This document shows positions 56,013 to 64,000 of a DNA stretch of 64,000 bases, one piece after another. Source of the DNA: Methylobacterium terrae (GTDB lineage Bacteria; Pseudomonadota; Alphaproteobacteria; Rhizobiales; Beijerinckiaceae); the NCBI RefSeq assembly GCF_003173755.1, contig NZ_CP029553.1:1512501-1576500 (forward strand), read 5' to 3'. Position numbers and translations under genes: made by a program. The notes under the pieces were generated by a model. That model saw only the letters and a list, made by a program, of their open reading frames with translations, searched no databases and was not told the origin of the DNA. The first letter of the stretch is position 1, and each line of letters starts with the position of its first letter.

Positions 56013-56211
56013 CGACCATGTCCCACGAGTTGACGGCGTTGCCGGCCGTTCACAGTCGAGAGACACGGAAGAAACATCCGCTCGTCTTTCCACGATCGAT
56101 CCGGCAGGGCATCGATAGCTCGGGCATCGCCATGCCGCAAGGACAATCGAAGTTACGACGAAGACGTCGCAAGGACCGGAGCGAGCGGCGCAACCGGGGC
56201 CGCGCGTCGGC

Positions 56212-56790
56212 TCAGGCCAGGGCCGCGTCCACCTCCCGCCCGCGTCCCAGGCCGCGCATCAGCTCGACGAGGTGGGGGCGCACCTGCAGCTGCAGGGCGT
56301 GCAGGCGGCGCACCGCCTCGCTGAGGCTGCCGCCGTAGCCGAGGGCGTCGTCCGCGAAGGCGATCATGCGGGCGTTGGGCCAGGCCTTCTCGCGCAGATC
56401 GTGGACCTTGGCGACGACCGCCTCGGCGTCGAGCTTCGGATGGGCCTGGCCGAGCAGCATCGTCATCGCGGCGGTGGAGCGCGAGATGCCGGCGTGGCAG
56501 TGGATCAGGAGGTGCGTCTTGCGCCGCGCGGTCTCGGCCATCAGCTCCTCGCCGAAGCGCAGGATCGCCTCGACGTCCCGGCGCTCGGGCAGGATCTGGC
56601 CGTCCGTCGGCTCGATGATGTCGTGGAAGCGCAAGGTGGTACGGTGATGCGCGTCGTAGGTGCCGAAGGCCTCCGGCTCGGGCCAGGCCGGGTCGAGGAT
56701 CGACAGCACGTGGGTGACGCCGCGGGTCGAGTGGTGGCCCAGCTCCTCGAGGCCGCAGACCGTGTTGAGGGAGATCGGTTCGGGCTTCAC
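56212..56790 (-). CDS. Tyrosine/dual-specificity protein phosphatase-like
   Basis: 192 residues. The CX5R catalytic loop is intact, Cys98 to Arg104 in HCHAGISRSTA, with the general-acid Asp probably in FHDIIEPTDG. It fits the small predicted protein tyrosine phosphatases common in alphaproteobacteria. Substrate unknown. Upstream (56876-56926) is a short near-repeat (GCCAAGCCTCTC, two copies). Confidence 0.88.
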   Translation of the reverse strand: MKPEPISLNTVCGLEELGHHSTRGVTHVLSILDPAWPEPEAFGTYDAHHRTTLRFHDIIEPTDGQILPERRDVEAILRFGEELMAETARRKTHLLIHCHAGISRSTAAMTMLLGQAHPKLDAEAVVAKVHDLREKAWPNARMIAFADDALGYGGSLSEAVRRLHALQLQVRPHLVELMRGLGRGREVDAALA

Positions 56791-57042
56791 GGTCGGGTCG
56801 CGCTCCGGCGGATCGGCGGCGGGGACGCCGCCGCGGGGTCGGGCCCGGGATTAGCATAGGCGAAGGACCCGCACGAGGGCCAAGCCTCTCGCGGGCGCCA
56901 AGCCTCTCAAGAGGGTTCAAGCCACTCACGCGGTCTTACCTGCGCGGGGGCCTCGCCGGGCGTCGGGCCGGGTGCGCTTTCGCCGGAAGCGCGCTACCTC
57001 TTGTCTCCGATACGGGCAAACCGACCCTCCGATGGGGAGAGC

Positions 57043-58128
<1,086 letters not shown>

Positions 58129-58156
58129 TCCGGCGCGTCCCGGGCTTGGGGAGCGG

Positions 58157-58348
58157 CTACTCGGCGGCCTCCTCGCCCGGCAGGGTGCCGCGCCCCTCCT
58201 CGCGCATCAGCGCCCGGACCACGCTCGGCACCGCCTCGAGCGCGCCCGCCAGGGTCTCGTCGGCCACGAACAGGCTCTTGATCTCCGGGCTGGTGATGCA
58301 GACGAGACCCTCTCCGCTCTCCTCGACCCGCAGGGTGAATTGCCGCAT
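58157..58348 (-). CDS. Small HicB/DUF1902-like protein
   Basis: 63 residues. The pattern (VEESGEGLVCITSPEIKSLFVADETLAGALEAV) matches the HicB-like antitoxin fold and DUF1902. There is no HicA toxin gene beside it, so it is either a solitary regulator or a remnant. Convergent with the TRAP binding-protein gene. Confidence 0.6.
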   Translation of the reverse strand: MRQFTLRVEESGEGLVCITSPEIKSLFVADETLAGALEAVPSVVRALMREEGRGTLPGEEAAE

Positions 58349-58511
58349 CGATCGACCGCTCCCTCAACGCTCGGCTCCGATCGTCCCGCGATGCACGAGA
58401 CGGGCCAGCGCCGGTTCAGCAACGCGGAGCGCGGCCATAAGCTCCACCGGACGCCGGGACAGGCGGAGCGGACCTCCGTCGCGCAGGAGGGGCCAGGAAG
58501 ACCGATCCAAG

Positions 58512-58601
58512 AAAAAAGGCCGCCCTTGCGAGCGGCCCGAAGTCTAGGGAGGAAACGCCCAAGAAGGGCAACGGGAGCGCGACGCCATCGCGCTCCCGCA
58601 C
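58512..58601 (-). ncRNA. Small RNA of the suhB/alpha-r8 (MmgR) type
   Basis: About 90 bases on the minus strand with no ORF. Order: perfect 11-bp hairpin (CGGGAGCGCGA, 58572-58598), a small GCCC/GGGC hairpin, a single-stranded CGTTTCCTCCCTAGACTT with an anti-Shine-Dalgarno CCTCCC at 58547-58552, and a terminator (GGCCGC/GCGGCC, 58518-58537) ending in six T (58512-58517). This three-hairpin layout with the TTTCCTCCC loop is typical of the alphaproteobacterial suhB/alpha-r8 family, which in Sinorhizobium (MmgR) limits polyhydroxybutyrate storage. Family assignment from pattern, not from a covariance search. Confidence 0.7.
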
Positions 58602-58607
58602 TGCAAT

Positions 58608-58635
58608 AAGATAGGTGTGCGGTGCCAGAGCGCAA
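58608..58635 (-). promoter_or_regulatory. Promoter of the small RNA
   Basis: Minus strand: TTGCGC (-35, 58630-58635), 16-base spacer, TATCTT (-10, 58608-58613). The predicted start is at about 58601, right at the base of the first hairpin. Confidence 0.6.
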
Positions 58636-58772
58636 GGCGCGATTGTCGGCATGGTTGCCGCTTTTGCGGGCAGCCGCGCCTGATCAGCCAGCGTCGGCGC
58701 GCCGCGCTGGACCCGGGCCGGACACGGCCTAGCTTCCAGGGCCCAGGTTTCACGGCCTGACGGGGGCGCGGG

Positions 58773-60161
58773 ATGGCGATTCAGGCGGGACGGATCCGGG
58801 TTCTGAAGGAGGTGGCGCCGCGGGAGGGCGCCTACGTGCTCTACCTGATGCAGCAGGGCATGCGCAGCCGCGACAACCCGGCGCTCGAATACGCCGTCGA
58901 GGAGGCCAACCGCCTCGGGCTTCCGGTGGTGGCGGGGTTCGGCCTGCTGGATGGCGGCGCCCACTTCCCCGAGGCCAATGCCCGGCACTACGCCTTCCTG
59001 CTCCAGGGCCTGGCCGATGCCAAGGCGGGGCTGGAGCGCCGCGGCATCGCCTTCGTGCTCCGCCGCGCCACGCCGGCGAAGGCCGCGCTGACGCTCGGGA
59101 GGAAGGCCGCGCTGCTGGTCCTCGACCGAGGCTACCTGACGATCCAGAAGGACTGGTACGCGGAGATCGAACGAGGCTTCGACGGTCGGCTGGTCCAGGT
59201 CGAGGGCGACGTGGTGGTGCCGGTCGACGTCGCCTCGGGCAAGCACGAATTCGCCGCCCGCACCCTGCGCCCGAAGCTGCACAAGACCTGGGAGCCCTAT
59301 CTCGCGCCCCTGCGGGCGCGGAAGGTCAGGCACCCGGCCGGCGAACTGGATCTCGGGAGCGACATCGACGTCTCGGATCCCGAGGCGGCGCTCGCCGCGA
59401 TGACGCTCGATCGCGCGATCAAGCCGGTGCGGCGTTTCCGCGGCGGCGAGACCGAGGCCTACGCCCGGCTCGAGGCCTACCTCGCCGGGCCCTTCGCCGA
59501 GTACGGCACGGTGCGCAACCGGCCCGAGGCCGGGGCCGCCTCGCACTTGAGCCCCTACCTGCATTTCGGCCAGATCTCGCCGGTCGCCGCCGCCCTCAAG
59601 GTGCAGGCGGCCCGGAGCGGCGGCCCGGAGGACCGGGCGGCGTTCCTCGAGGAGCTGATCGTCCGGCGCGAGCTGGCGATGAACCACGTCAACACCAATC
59701 CGGGCTACGCGGCTTACGAGACCGCCCTGCCGGACTGGTCCCGCAAGGCGCTGGCCGAGCACGCCGGCGACCCCCGCCCGCACCTCTACGACGAGGCGGC
59801 GCTGGCGGAAGGCCGCACCCACGACGAGTACTGGAACGCCGCGATGCGCGAGATGCGCGAGACCGGCTACATGCACAACCACCTGCGCATGTACTGGGGC
59901 AAGAAGATCCTCGAATGGTCGCCGTCGCCGGAGGAGGCCTTCGCGGTGACGCTTCGCCTCAACAACCGCTACTTCCTCGACGGACGCGACCCGAACTCGT
60001 TCACCAACGTCGCCTGGCTGTTCGGCCTTCACGACCGCCCCTGGGGCCGGCGCGAGGTCTTCGGCACCGTGCGCTACCTCGGGCCGAACACGCTCAAGAA
60101 GTTCGACGCGAAGGCGTATCTCGTGGCGGTGGACGAACTGTGCCAGGCGGAAGCGGGCTGA
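58773..60161 (+). CDS. phr: Class II CPD photolyase
   Basis: 462 residues. It has class II photolyase features: LMQQGMRSRDNPALEYAVEEA near the N-terminus, and the FAD/DNA-binding C-terminal half THDEYWNAAMREMRETGYM, HNHLRMYWGKKILEWSP, LNNRYFLDGRDPNSFTNVAW. It repairs cyclobutane pyrimidine dimers in DNA using blue light. The class II type is usually found in plants and animals and only patchily in bacteria. No antenna-cofactor gene nearby. Confidence 0.94.
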   Translation: MAIQAGRIRVLKEVAPREGAYVLYLMQQGMRSRDNPALEYAVEEANRLGLPVVAGFGLLDGGAHFPEANARHYAFLLQGLADAKAGLERRGIAFVLRRATPAKAALTLGRKAALLVLDRGYLTIQKDWYAEIERGFDGRLVQVEGDVVVPVDVASGKHEFAARTLRPKLHKTWEPYLAPLRARKVRHPAGELDLGSDIDVSDPEAALAAMTLDRAIKPVRRFRGGETEAYARLEAYLAGPFAEYGTVRNRPEAGAASHLSPYLHFGQISPVAAALKVQAARSGGPEDRAAFLEELIVRRELAMNHVNTNPGYAAYETALPDWSRKALAEHAGDPRPHLYDEAALAEGRTHDEYWNAAMREMRETGYMHNHLRMYWGKKILEWSPSPEEAFAVTLRLNNRYFLDGRDPNSFTNVAWLFGLHDRPWGRREVFGTVRYLGPNTLKKFDAKAYLVAVDELCQAEAG

Positions 60162-60209
60162 GCGCGCCGACCTGTTGACCAGCCCCGCCCGGGGAGGCCA
60201 TCAACCCGC

Positions 60210-60992
60210 ATGACCTCCCCCACCCCTCCCGCGCGCGGTCCCGTCGATTCCGCCCCTGCCGATCCCTGCCCTGCCGATCCCTGCCCTGCCGATCCCCGCC
60301 CTGCCGATCCCTGGCGTGCCACGATCCTGACCCTCTATCCCGAGATGTTTCCCGGCCATCTCGGGCTGTCGCTCGCCGGCGACGCGCTGGCGCGGGGCGC
60401 CTGGAGCCTGGAGGCGCGCAACATCCGCGACCACGGCATCGGCCGGCACCGGGCGGTCGACGACACCCCGGCCGGCGGCGGGGCCGGGATGGTGCTGCGC
60501 TGCGACGTGCTCGCCGCGGCGATCGACGCCGCGGCGCCCCCCGACGATCCCCGCCCGCGCCTGCTGATGAGCCCGCGCGGCCGGCCGCTCACGCAAGGGC
60601 GGGTCCGGGCGCTGGCGGAGGGGCCGGGCGTCATCGTGGTCTGCGGCCGGTTCGAGGGCGTGGACGAGCGGGTGATCGCCGGGCGCGGCCTCGAGGAGGT
60701 CTCGATCGGCGACTACGTGCTGTCGGGCGGCGAGCCCGCCGCCCTGGTGGTGCTCGATGCCTGCGTGCGCCTCCTGCCCGGCACGATGGGCAAGCACGCC
60801 TCCGGGGTCGAGGAGAGCTTCGAGGGCGGCGCCCTCGAATACCCCCACTACACGCGGCCGCGGGACTGGGAGGGGCACGGGATCCCGGAGGTGCTCACCG
60901 GCGGCAACCACGCGGCGATCGCCCGCTGGCGGGCGGCGGAATCCGCCCGCATCACCCGCGAGCGGCGCCCGGACCTGGCGAAGCCGGGCTGA
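60210..60992 (+). CDS. trmD: tRNA (guanine-N1)-methyltransferase TrmD
   Basis: 260 residues. SPOUT knot methyltransferase: [41 protein letters not shown], and [18 protein letters not shown]. It methylates G37 of tRNAs and prevents frameshifting. The first 35 residues are a tandem-repeat extension (ADPCP units) made by 15-bp DNA repeats. The usual rpsP/rimM/rplS partners are not adjacent. Confidence 0.95.
   Translation: MTSPTPPARGPVDSAPADPCPADPCPADPRPADPWRATILTLYPEMFPGHLGLSLAGDALARGAWSLEARNIRDHGIGRHRAVDDTPAGGGAGMVLRCDVLAAAIDAAAPPDDPRPRLLMSPRGRPLTQGRVRALAEGPGVIVVCGRFEGVDERVIAGRGLEEVSIGDYVLSGGEPAALVVLDACVRLLPGTMGKHASGVEESFEGGALEYPHYTRPRDWEGHGIPEVLTGGNHAAIARWRAAESARITRERRPDLAKPG
60258..60317 (+). 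repeat. 15-bp tandem repeat inside trmD
   Basis: Four copies of GCCGATCCCTGCCCT-type units at 60258, 60273, 60288 and 60303, encoding [10 protein letters not shown] repeats in the N-terminal extension of TrmD. The frame is kept, so copy-number change would only alter the length of the tail. Confidence 0.8.
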
Positions 60993-61134
60993 GGTCGGCA
61001 ATCGGCTCTGAACTCTGCCAGAGTATGCCGAGAAGACAACGCAGGTGAATGTCGCCGGGGACGGCCCTTCCTAGAGCCCTCTCGTCGCCAGGCGCCGTTC
61101 GCGCGCCGCCCTACTCGGACGTCCTCCCGCCGCC

Positions 61135-61926
61135 ATGCCCGATTCCGCCCGCTACCTGCTGCACCGGCCCGAGATCCTGGACGCCCTGCGCCGGGGAGAG
61201 GCGGCGCTCGACCGGGTGATGGGCGGATCGGGGCGCCTCTACCCGGCCGGGCGCCTGCTGGTGGAACCGGACAGCCCGAACACCACGATCTTCCGGTTGC
61301 GCAAGGGCTGGGTCGGCCGCCTGCGCACGCTCGAGGACGGGCGCAGCCAGTTCATCCTGATCTTCCTGCCCGGCGACCTGTTCGCGGTCAAAAGCCTGTT
61401 CGTCACCCACAGCCCGGACGCGGTGCAGGCCCTGTCGGAGGTGCTGGTGGAACAGGTCGACCACCGCACCCTGCGCGAGGCCTACGAGCGCGACCCCGAC
61501 CTCGCCACCCGCTGCATGTGGCAGGTGATCGAGGAGGAGCGCCGGCTGCACAACTGGGTCGTCGGGCTCGGACGCGGCAGCGCCGACGAGCGCCTGGCGA
61601 TGCTGCTGATCGACTTCCGCGGCCGCCTGATCCTCGCCGGGGTGCTGCCGCCGGACGCGATGGCCTACGACCTGCCGATGACCCAGGAGCAGATCGGCGA
61701 CCATCTCGGCATCTCGAACGTGCACGTCAACCGGGTGCTGCGGGCGCTGCGGGAGGACGGCGTGGTCACCATGCGCGGGCGCCGGGTGACGATCGGCGAC
61801 CTCGACGCCCTGGTGGGGATCGCCGGGCCGCTCCTCGACATGTCCGAGCGCGGCCGGCCGGAATTCGTCGGGTCGCGGGAGGCCGGGACCGGGCTCGAGA
61901 GGAACGGCGACGATGCCGGCGAGTGA
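61135..61926 (+). CDS. Crp/Fnr family transcriptional regulator
   Basis: 263 residues. A cyclic-nucleotide-binding-like sensor domain (about 35-130, LIFLPGDLFAVKSLF) and a C-terminal winged HTH (LPMTQEQIGDHLGISNVHVNRVLRALRE). No FNR-type cysteine cluster is visible. Effector unknown. It overlaps the next small gene by 14 bases. Confidence 0.9.
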   Translation: MPDSARYLLHRPEILDALRRGEAALDRVMGGSGRLYPAGRLLVEPDSPNTTIFRLRKGWVGRLRTLEDGRSQFILIFLPGDLFAVKSLFVTHSPDAVQALSEVLVEQVDHRTLREAYERDPDLATRCMWQVIEEERRLHNWVVGLGRGSADERLAMLLIDFRGRLILAGVLPPDAMAYDLPMTQEQIGDHLGISNVHVNRVLRALREDGVVTMRGRRVTIGDLDALVGIAGPLLDMSERGRPEFVGSREAGTGLERNGDDAGE

Positions 61927-62194
61927 GGGCGGGATGGACCGGAACGGGATGGGGCGCCAGCACGCCGCCGCCGGCCAGGCGGCCCTGATGCTGGTGGAGA
62001 GCCTGATGCTCGTCCTCGTCGAGCGCGCGGTGATTCCGGCGGCGGAGCTGATCGAGGCGGTCGAGACCGTGATCGAGACCAAGCGCCGGCTGGCGGAGGA
62101 CGGGCATGAGCCGGAGGTCGCCGCCCAGGCCGCCGCCATGCTCACCACCCTCGCCAACAGCCTCGCGGCGGCCGGGCCGAGCGCGAGGGACTGA
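61913..62194 (+). CDS. Small hypothetical protein after the Crp/Fnr gene
   Basis: 93 residues. Mostly helical (AALMLVESLMLVLVERAVIPAAELIEAVETVIETKRRL), no signal peptide, no known motif. It starts 14 bases before the regulator's stop, so coupled translation is likely. No family recognised. Confidence 0.6.
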   Translation: MPASEGGMDRNGMGRQHAAAGQAALMLVESLMLVLVERAVIPAAELIEAVETVIETKRRLAEDGHEPEVAAQAAAMLTTLANSLAAAGPSARD

Positions 62195-62262
62195 ATTCCC
62201 GCTGGCGCCGGTTCCGGGACGCCCGTATCGCTGGCCGCGAGCCCCCTGAACGGAGCCCGCCC

Positions 62263-63117
62263 GTGACCCCCGTGATTCCGCGCCGCCGCGCCCTGCACCG
62301 CCTGGCCTTCCTCGGGCTGCTGATCGCCGCGCCCCTCCTCGCCCGGCCCGCCTCCGCGCAGGAGCGGGCGATCACGCTCGCCTCCACCACCTCGACCGAG
62401 CAGTCGGGCCTGTTCGGCCACCTGCTGCCGATCTTCCAGCGCGAGACCGGCATCACCGTCCGCGTCGTCGCGGTCGGCACCGGCCAGGCGCTCGCCATCG
62501 GGGCCAAGGGCGACGCCGACGCTCTCCTCGTCCACGACCGGCCCGGCGAGGACAAGTTCGTGGCCGACGGCACCGGCATCGACCGGCGCGACGTGATGGC
62601 GAACGACTTCGTGATCGTGGGCCCGGCCGCCGACCCGGCCGGCATCAAGGACGGGCGCGACGCCACGGAGGCGCTCGCCCGCATCGCCCGCGCCAAGGCG
62701 CCCTTCGCCAGCCGCGGCGACGACAGCGGCACCAACCGCACCGAGCTGCGGCTGTGGAAGAAGGCCGGGATCGAGGCCCGCGGCTTGGGGAGCAGCTACC
62801 GCGAGCTCGGCCAGGGCATGGGCCCGACCCTGAACGCCGCCGCCGCGATGGACGCCTACACCCTGACCGACCGGGCGACCTGGGCGAGCTTCAAGAACCG
62901 CCAGAACCTCGTGATCCTGGTCCAGGGCGATCCGGCGCTGTTCAACCCCTACGGCTCGATCCTGGTGAACCCGGCCAGGTTCCCGCAGATCCACGCCGCC
63001 GACGCCAGGATCTGGCACGAGTGGCTGACCTCCGAGCGCGGCCGGGCGGCGATCGCCTCGTTCAAGGTCGGGGGCGAGCAGCTGTTCTTCCCGGCCGGCA
63101 CGATGCCGAGCCAGTAG
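62263..63117 (+). CDS. tupA: Tungstate-type ABC transporter substrate-binding protein
   Basis: 284 residues from a GTG at 62263. Signal peptide (AFLGLLIAAPLLARP, cleaved near SAQE). The oxyanion-binding start STTSTEQSGLF (42-51 region) and ILVNPARFP ... SERGRAAIASF are typical of TupA/WtpA. Tungstate is the likely ligand, in line with tungsten formate dehydrogenases of methylotrophs; molybdate is possible. It is convergent with the permease gene, not in an operon with it. Confidence 0.9.
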   Translation: MTPVIPRRRALHRLAFLGLLIAAPLLARPASAQERAITLASTTSTEQSGLFGHLLPIFQRETGITVRVVAVGTGQALAIGAKGDADALLVHDRPGEDKFVADGTGIDRRDVMANDFVIVGPAADPAGIKDGRDATEALARIARAKAPFASRGDDSGTNRTELRLWKKAGIEARGLGSSYRELGQGMGPTLNAAAAMDAYTLTDRATWASFKNRQNLVILVQGDPALFNPYGSILVNPARFPQIHAADARIWHEWLTSERGRAAIASFKVGGEQLFFPAGTMPSQ

Positions 63118-63134
63118 CCCCACGCTCCAGGATC

Positions 63135-63839
63135 CTATGCCCTCGGCGACGCCGCCACGCGGTTGATCCCGAAGGCGGCGGCGCTCACCAGGAGCGTCAG
63201 GCTGACGAGGACGAGCCCGAGGCCGAGCGCGAGCGCGAGGTCGCCGCGGCTCGTCTCCAGCGCGATGCTGGTCGTCATGGTGCGGGTGTAGCCGCGGATG
63301 TTGCCCCCCACCATCAGGATCGCGCCGACCTCGGCGATGGCCCGGCCGAACGCCGCCAGGAAGGCGGTGACCAGGGGGGCGGGCGCCATCGCGAGCAGGA
63401 TCAGGGCCGCGTGGCCCGCGCCCACCCCGTCGACCCGGAGCGAATCGCCGTACTCCGCCCAAAGGGCCTCGCAGGTGCGGTGCGTGAGCGCCGCGACGAT
63501 CGGCAGGGCGAGGGCCCCTTGCGCGATCACCATCGCGCCCGGCGTGAACAGGAGGCCGAGGCTCCCGAGGGGCCCCGAGCGCGAGACCAGCAGGTAGAGC
63601 ACGAGGCCCACCACCACCGGCGGCAGGCCGAGCAGCGCGTTGACGAGGACGAGGAGAGCGCCGCGACCGGGAAACCGTGTCGCGGCCAGCAGCGCGCCGA
63701 GCGGCGCCCCCAGCACGAAACCGAGGCCGGCGGCGGTGAGGCTCACGCGCAGCGACAGGCCGACGATGGCGACGAGGTCGGCATCCGCCCGCAGGATCAT
63801 CGCGACCGCCAGCCCCAGGGCGCGCCCGAACTCGTCCAT
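63135..63839 (-). CDS. tupB: Tungstate-type ABC transporter permease
   Basis: 234 residues, about six helices. The ABC permease EAA-like loop (DSLRVDGVGAGHAALILLAMAPAPLVTAFL) and AEVGAILMVGGNIRGYTRTMTTSI are typical of TupB. It ends 17 bases from the tupA stop, facing it. No ATPase (TupC) gene is inside the window. Confidence 0.9.
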   Translation of the reverse strand: MDEFGRALGLAVAMILRADADLVAIVGLSLRVSLTAAGLGFVLGAPLGALLAATRFPGRGALLVLVNALLGLPPVVVGLVLYLLVSRSGPLGSLGLLFTPGAMVIAQGALALPIVAALTHRTCEALWAEYGDSLRVDGVGAGHAALILLAMAPAPLVTAFLAAFGRAIAEVGAILMVGGNIRGYTRTMTTSIALETSRGDLALALGLGLVLVSLTLLVSAAAFGINRVAASPRA

Positions 63840-63985
63840 GTCACCCCCGTCCCACCGTCACGTCCCGTCGTATCCGCGCGGGCGCCGGCGTGCCATAGTG
63901 CGGAGCCGGTCGGGCCCGGGGCGGTGGATCGCCGCGGACCCCGCTCGACCACCGGCACGCCCGGACGATGCAGGAGAGCACCGCG

Positions 63986-64000
63986 ATGAGTCCGGTCGGC
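63986..64000 (+). CDS. Start of a gene cut by the right edge
   Basis: ATG at 63986 preceded by AGGAGAGC, encoding MSPVG before the window ends. Only the start can be seen; an ATG at 63968 is less well placed. No function can be given. Confidence 0.4.

Overview
The window is very GC-rich chromosomal DNA from an alphaproteobacterium of the order Hyphomicrobiales (Rhizobiales). Gene content and order (fdxA-carD-rpoH2, DnaJ/cobS/cobT, argJ-mutT, rpmB-DUF3108-SUV3-like helicase, a TIGR02301 protein) suggest Methylobacterium or a close relative; the genus is inferred, not proven. There is no rRNA, tRNA, CRISPR, prophage or insertion sequence. Most of it is ordinary core genome with several small accessory patches.

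Layout. 1-7.4 kb: a sensor kinase cut by the left edge, a ComM/YifB ATPase, rpsT with promoter and terminator, a small glycine-rich exported protein behind a stress-sigma-like promoter, queC, a thiolase, an MFS transporter and BolA. 7.5-11.8 kb: a DnaJ-domain protein and cobalt chelatase subunits cobS/cobT, with a DUF29 gene inserted between them. 12-20.5 kb: rpmB, a DUF3108 protein, a very long SUV3-like RNA helicase, an S4 protein, ferredoxin fdxA, CarD and the heat-shock sigma factor RpoH2 behind an EcfG-type promoter. 20.6-32.4 kb: a phosphopantetheinyl transferase, a LysR regulator, argJ-SIMPL-mutT, a methyltransferase pair, a lytic transglycosylase, PPi-dependent phosphofructokinase, fabI, a DnaJ-like chaperone, a lipoprotein and pdxH. 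32.5-41 kb: a tightly overlapping chain (SDR, exported protein, Nudix, TIGR02301), a spore-photoproduct-lyase-like radical SAM enzyme, msrB, an unusual three-gene operon (DCC oxidoreductase, membrane protein, ICMT-like methyltransferase) and a YihY/BrkB protein.

41-48.3 kb is a complete malonate-use module: a GntR regulator (MatR-like) divergent from a TRAP transporter (P, Q and M subunits), then malonyl-CoA decarboxylase and malonyl-CoA synthetase. Malonate would be imported, charged with CoA and decarboxylated to acetyl-CoA. 48.6-57 kb: a PhzF-like enzyme, a branched-chain amino acid-type binding protein, a 2-hydroxyacid dehydrogenase, a polysaccharide export lipoprotein, a membrane alpha/beta-hydrolase, a HAD phosphatase and a tyrosine phosphatase. 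57-64 kb: an orphan TRAP binding protein, a small RNA of the suhB/alpha-r8 (MmgR) type, a class II photolyase, trmD, a Crp/Fnr regulator and a tungstate transporter whose binding protein and permease face each other.

The most interesting items are the unannotated small RNA at 58.5 kb with its own promoter and terminator, the DCC/ICMT operon whose last product seems to end in a degenerate DCC domain, two EcfG-like promoters, three families of intergenic inverted repeats, and the DUF29 insertion in the cobalt chelatase operon. Several genes start with GTG or TTG and overlap the preceding stop codon.
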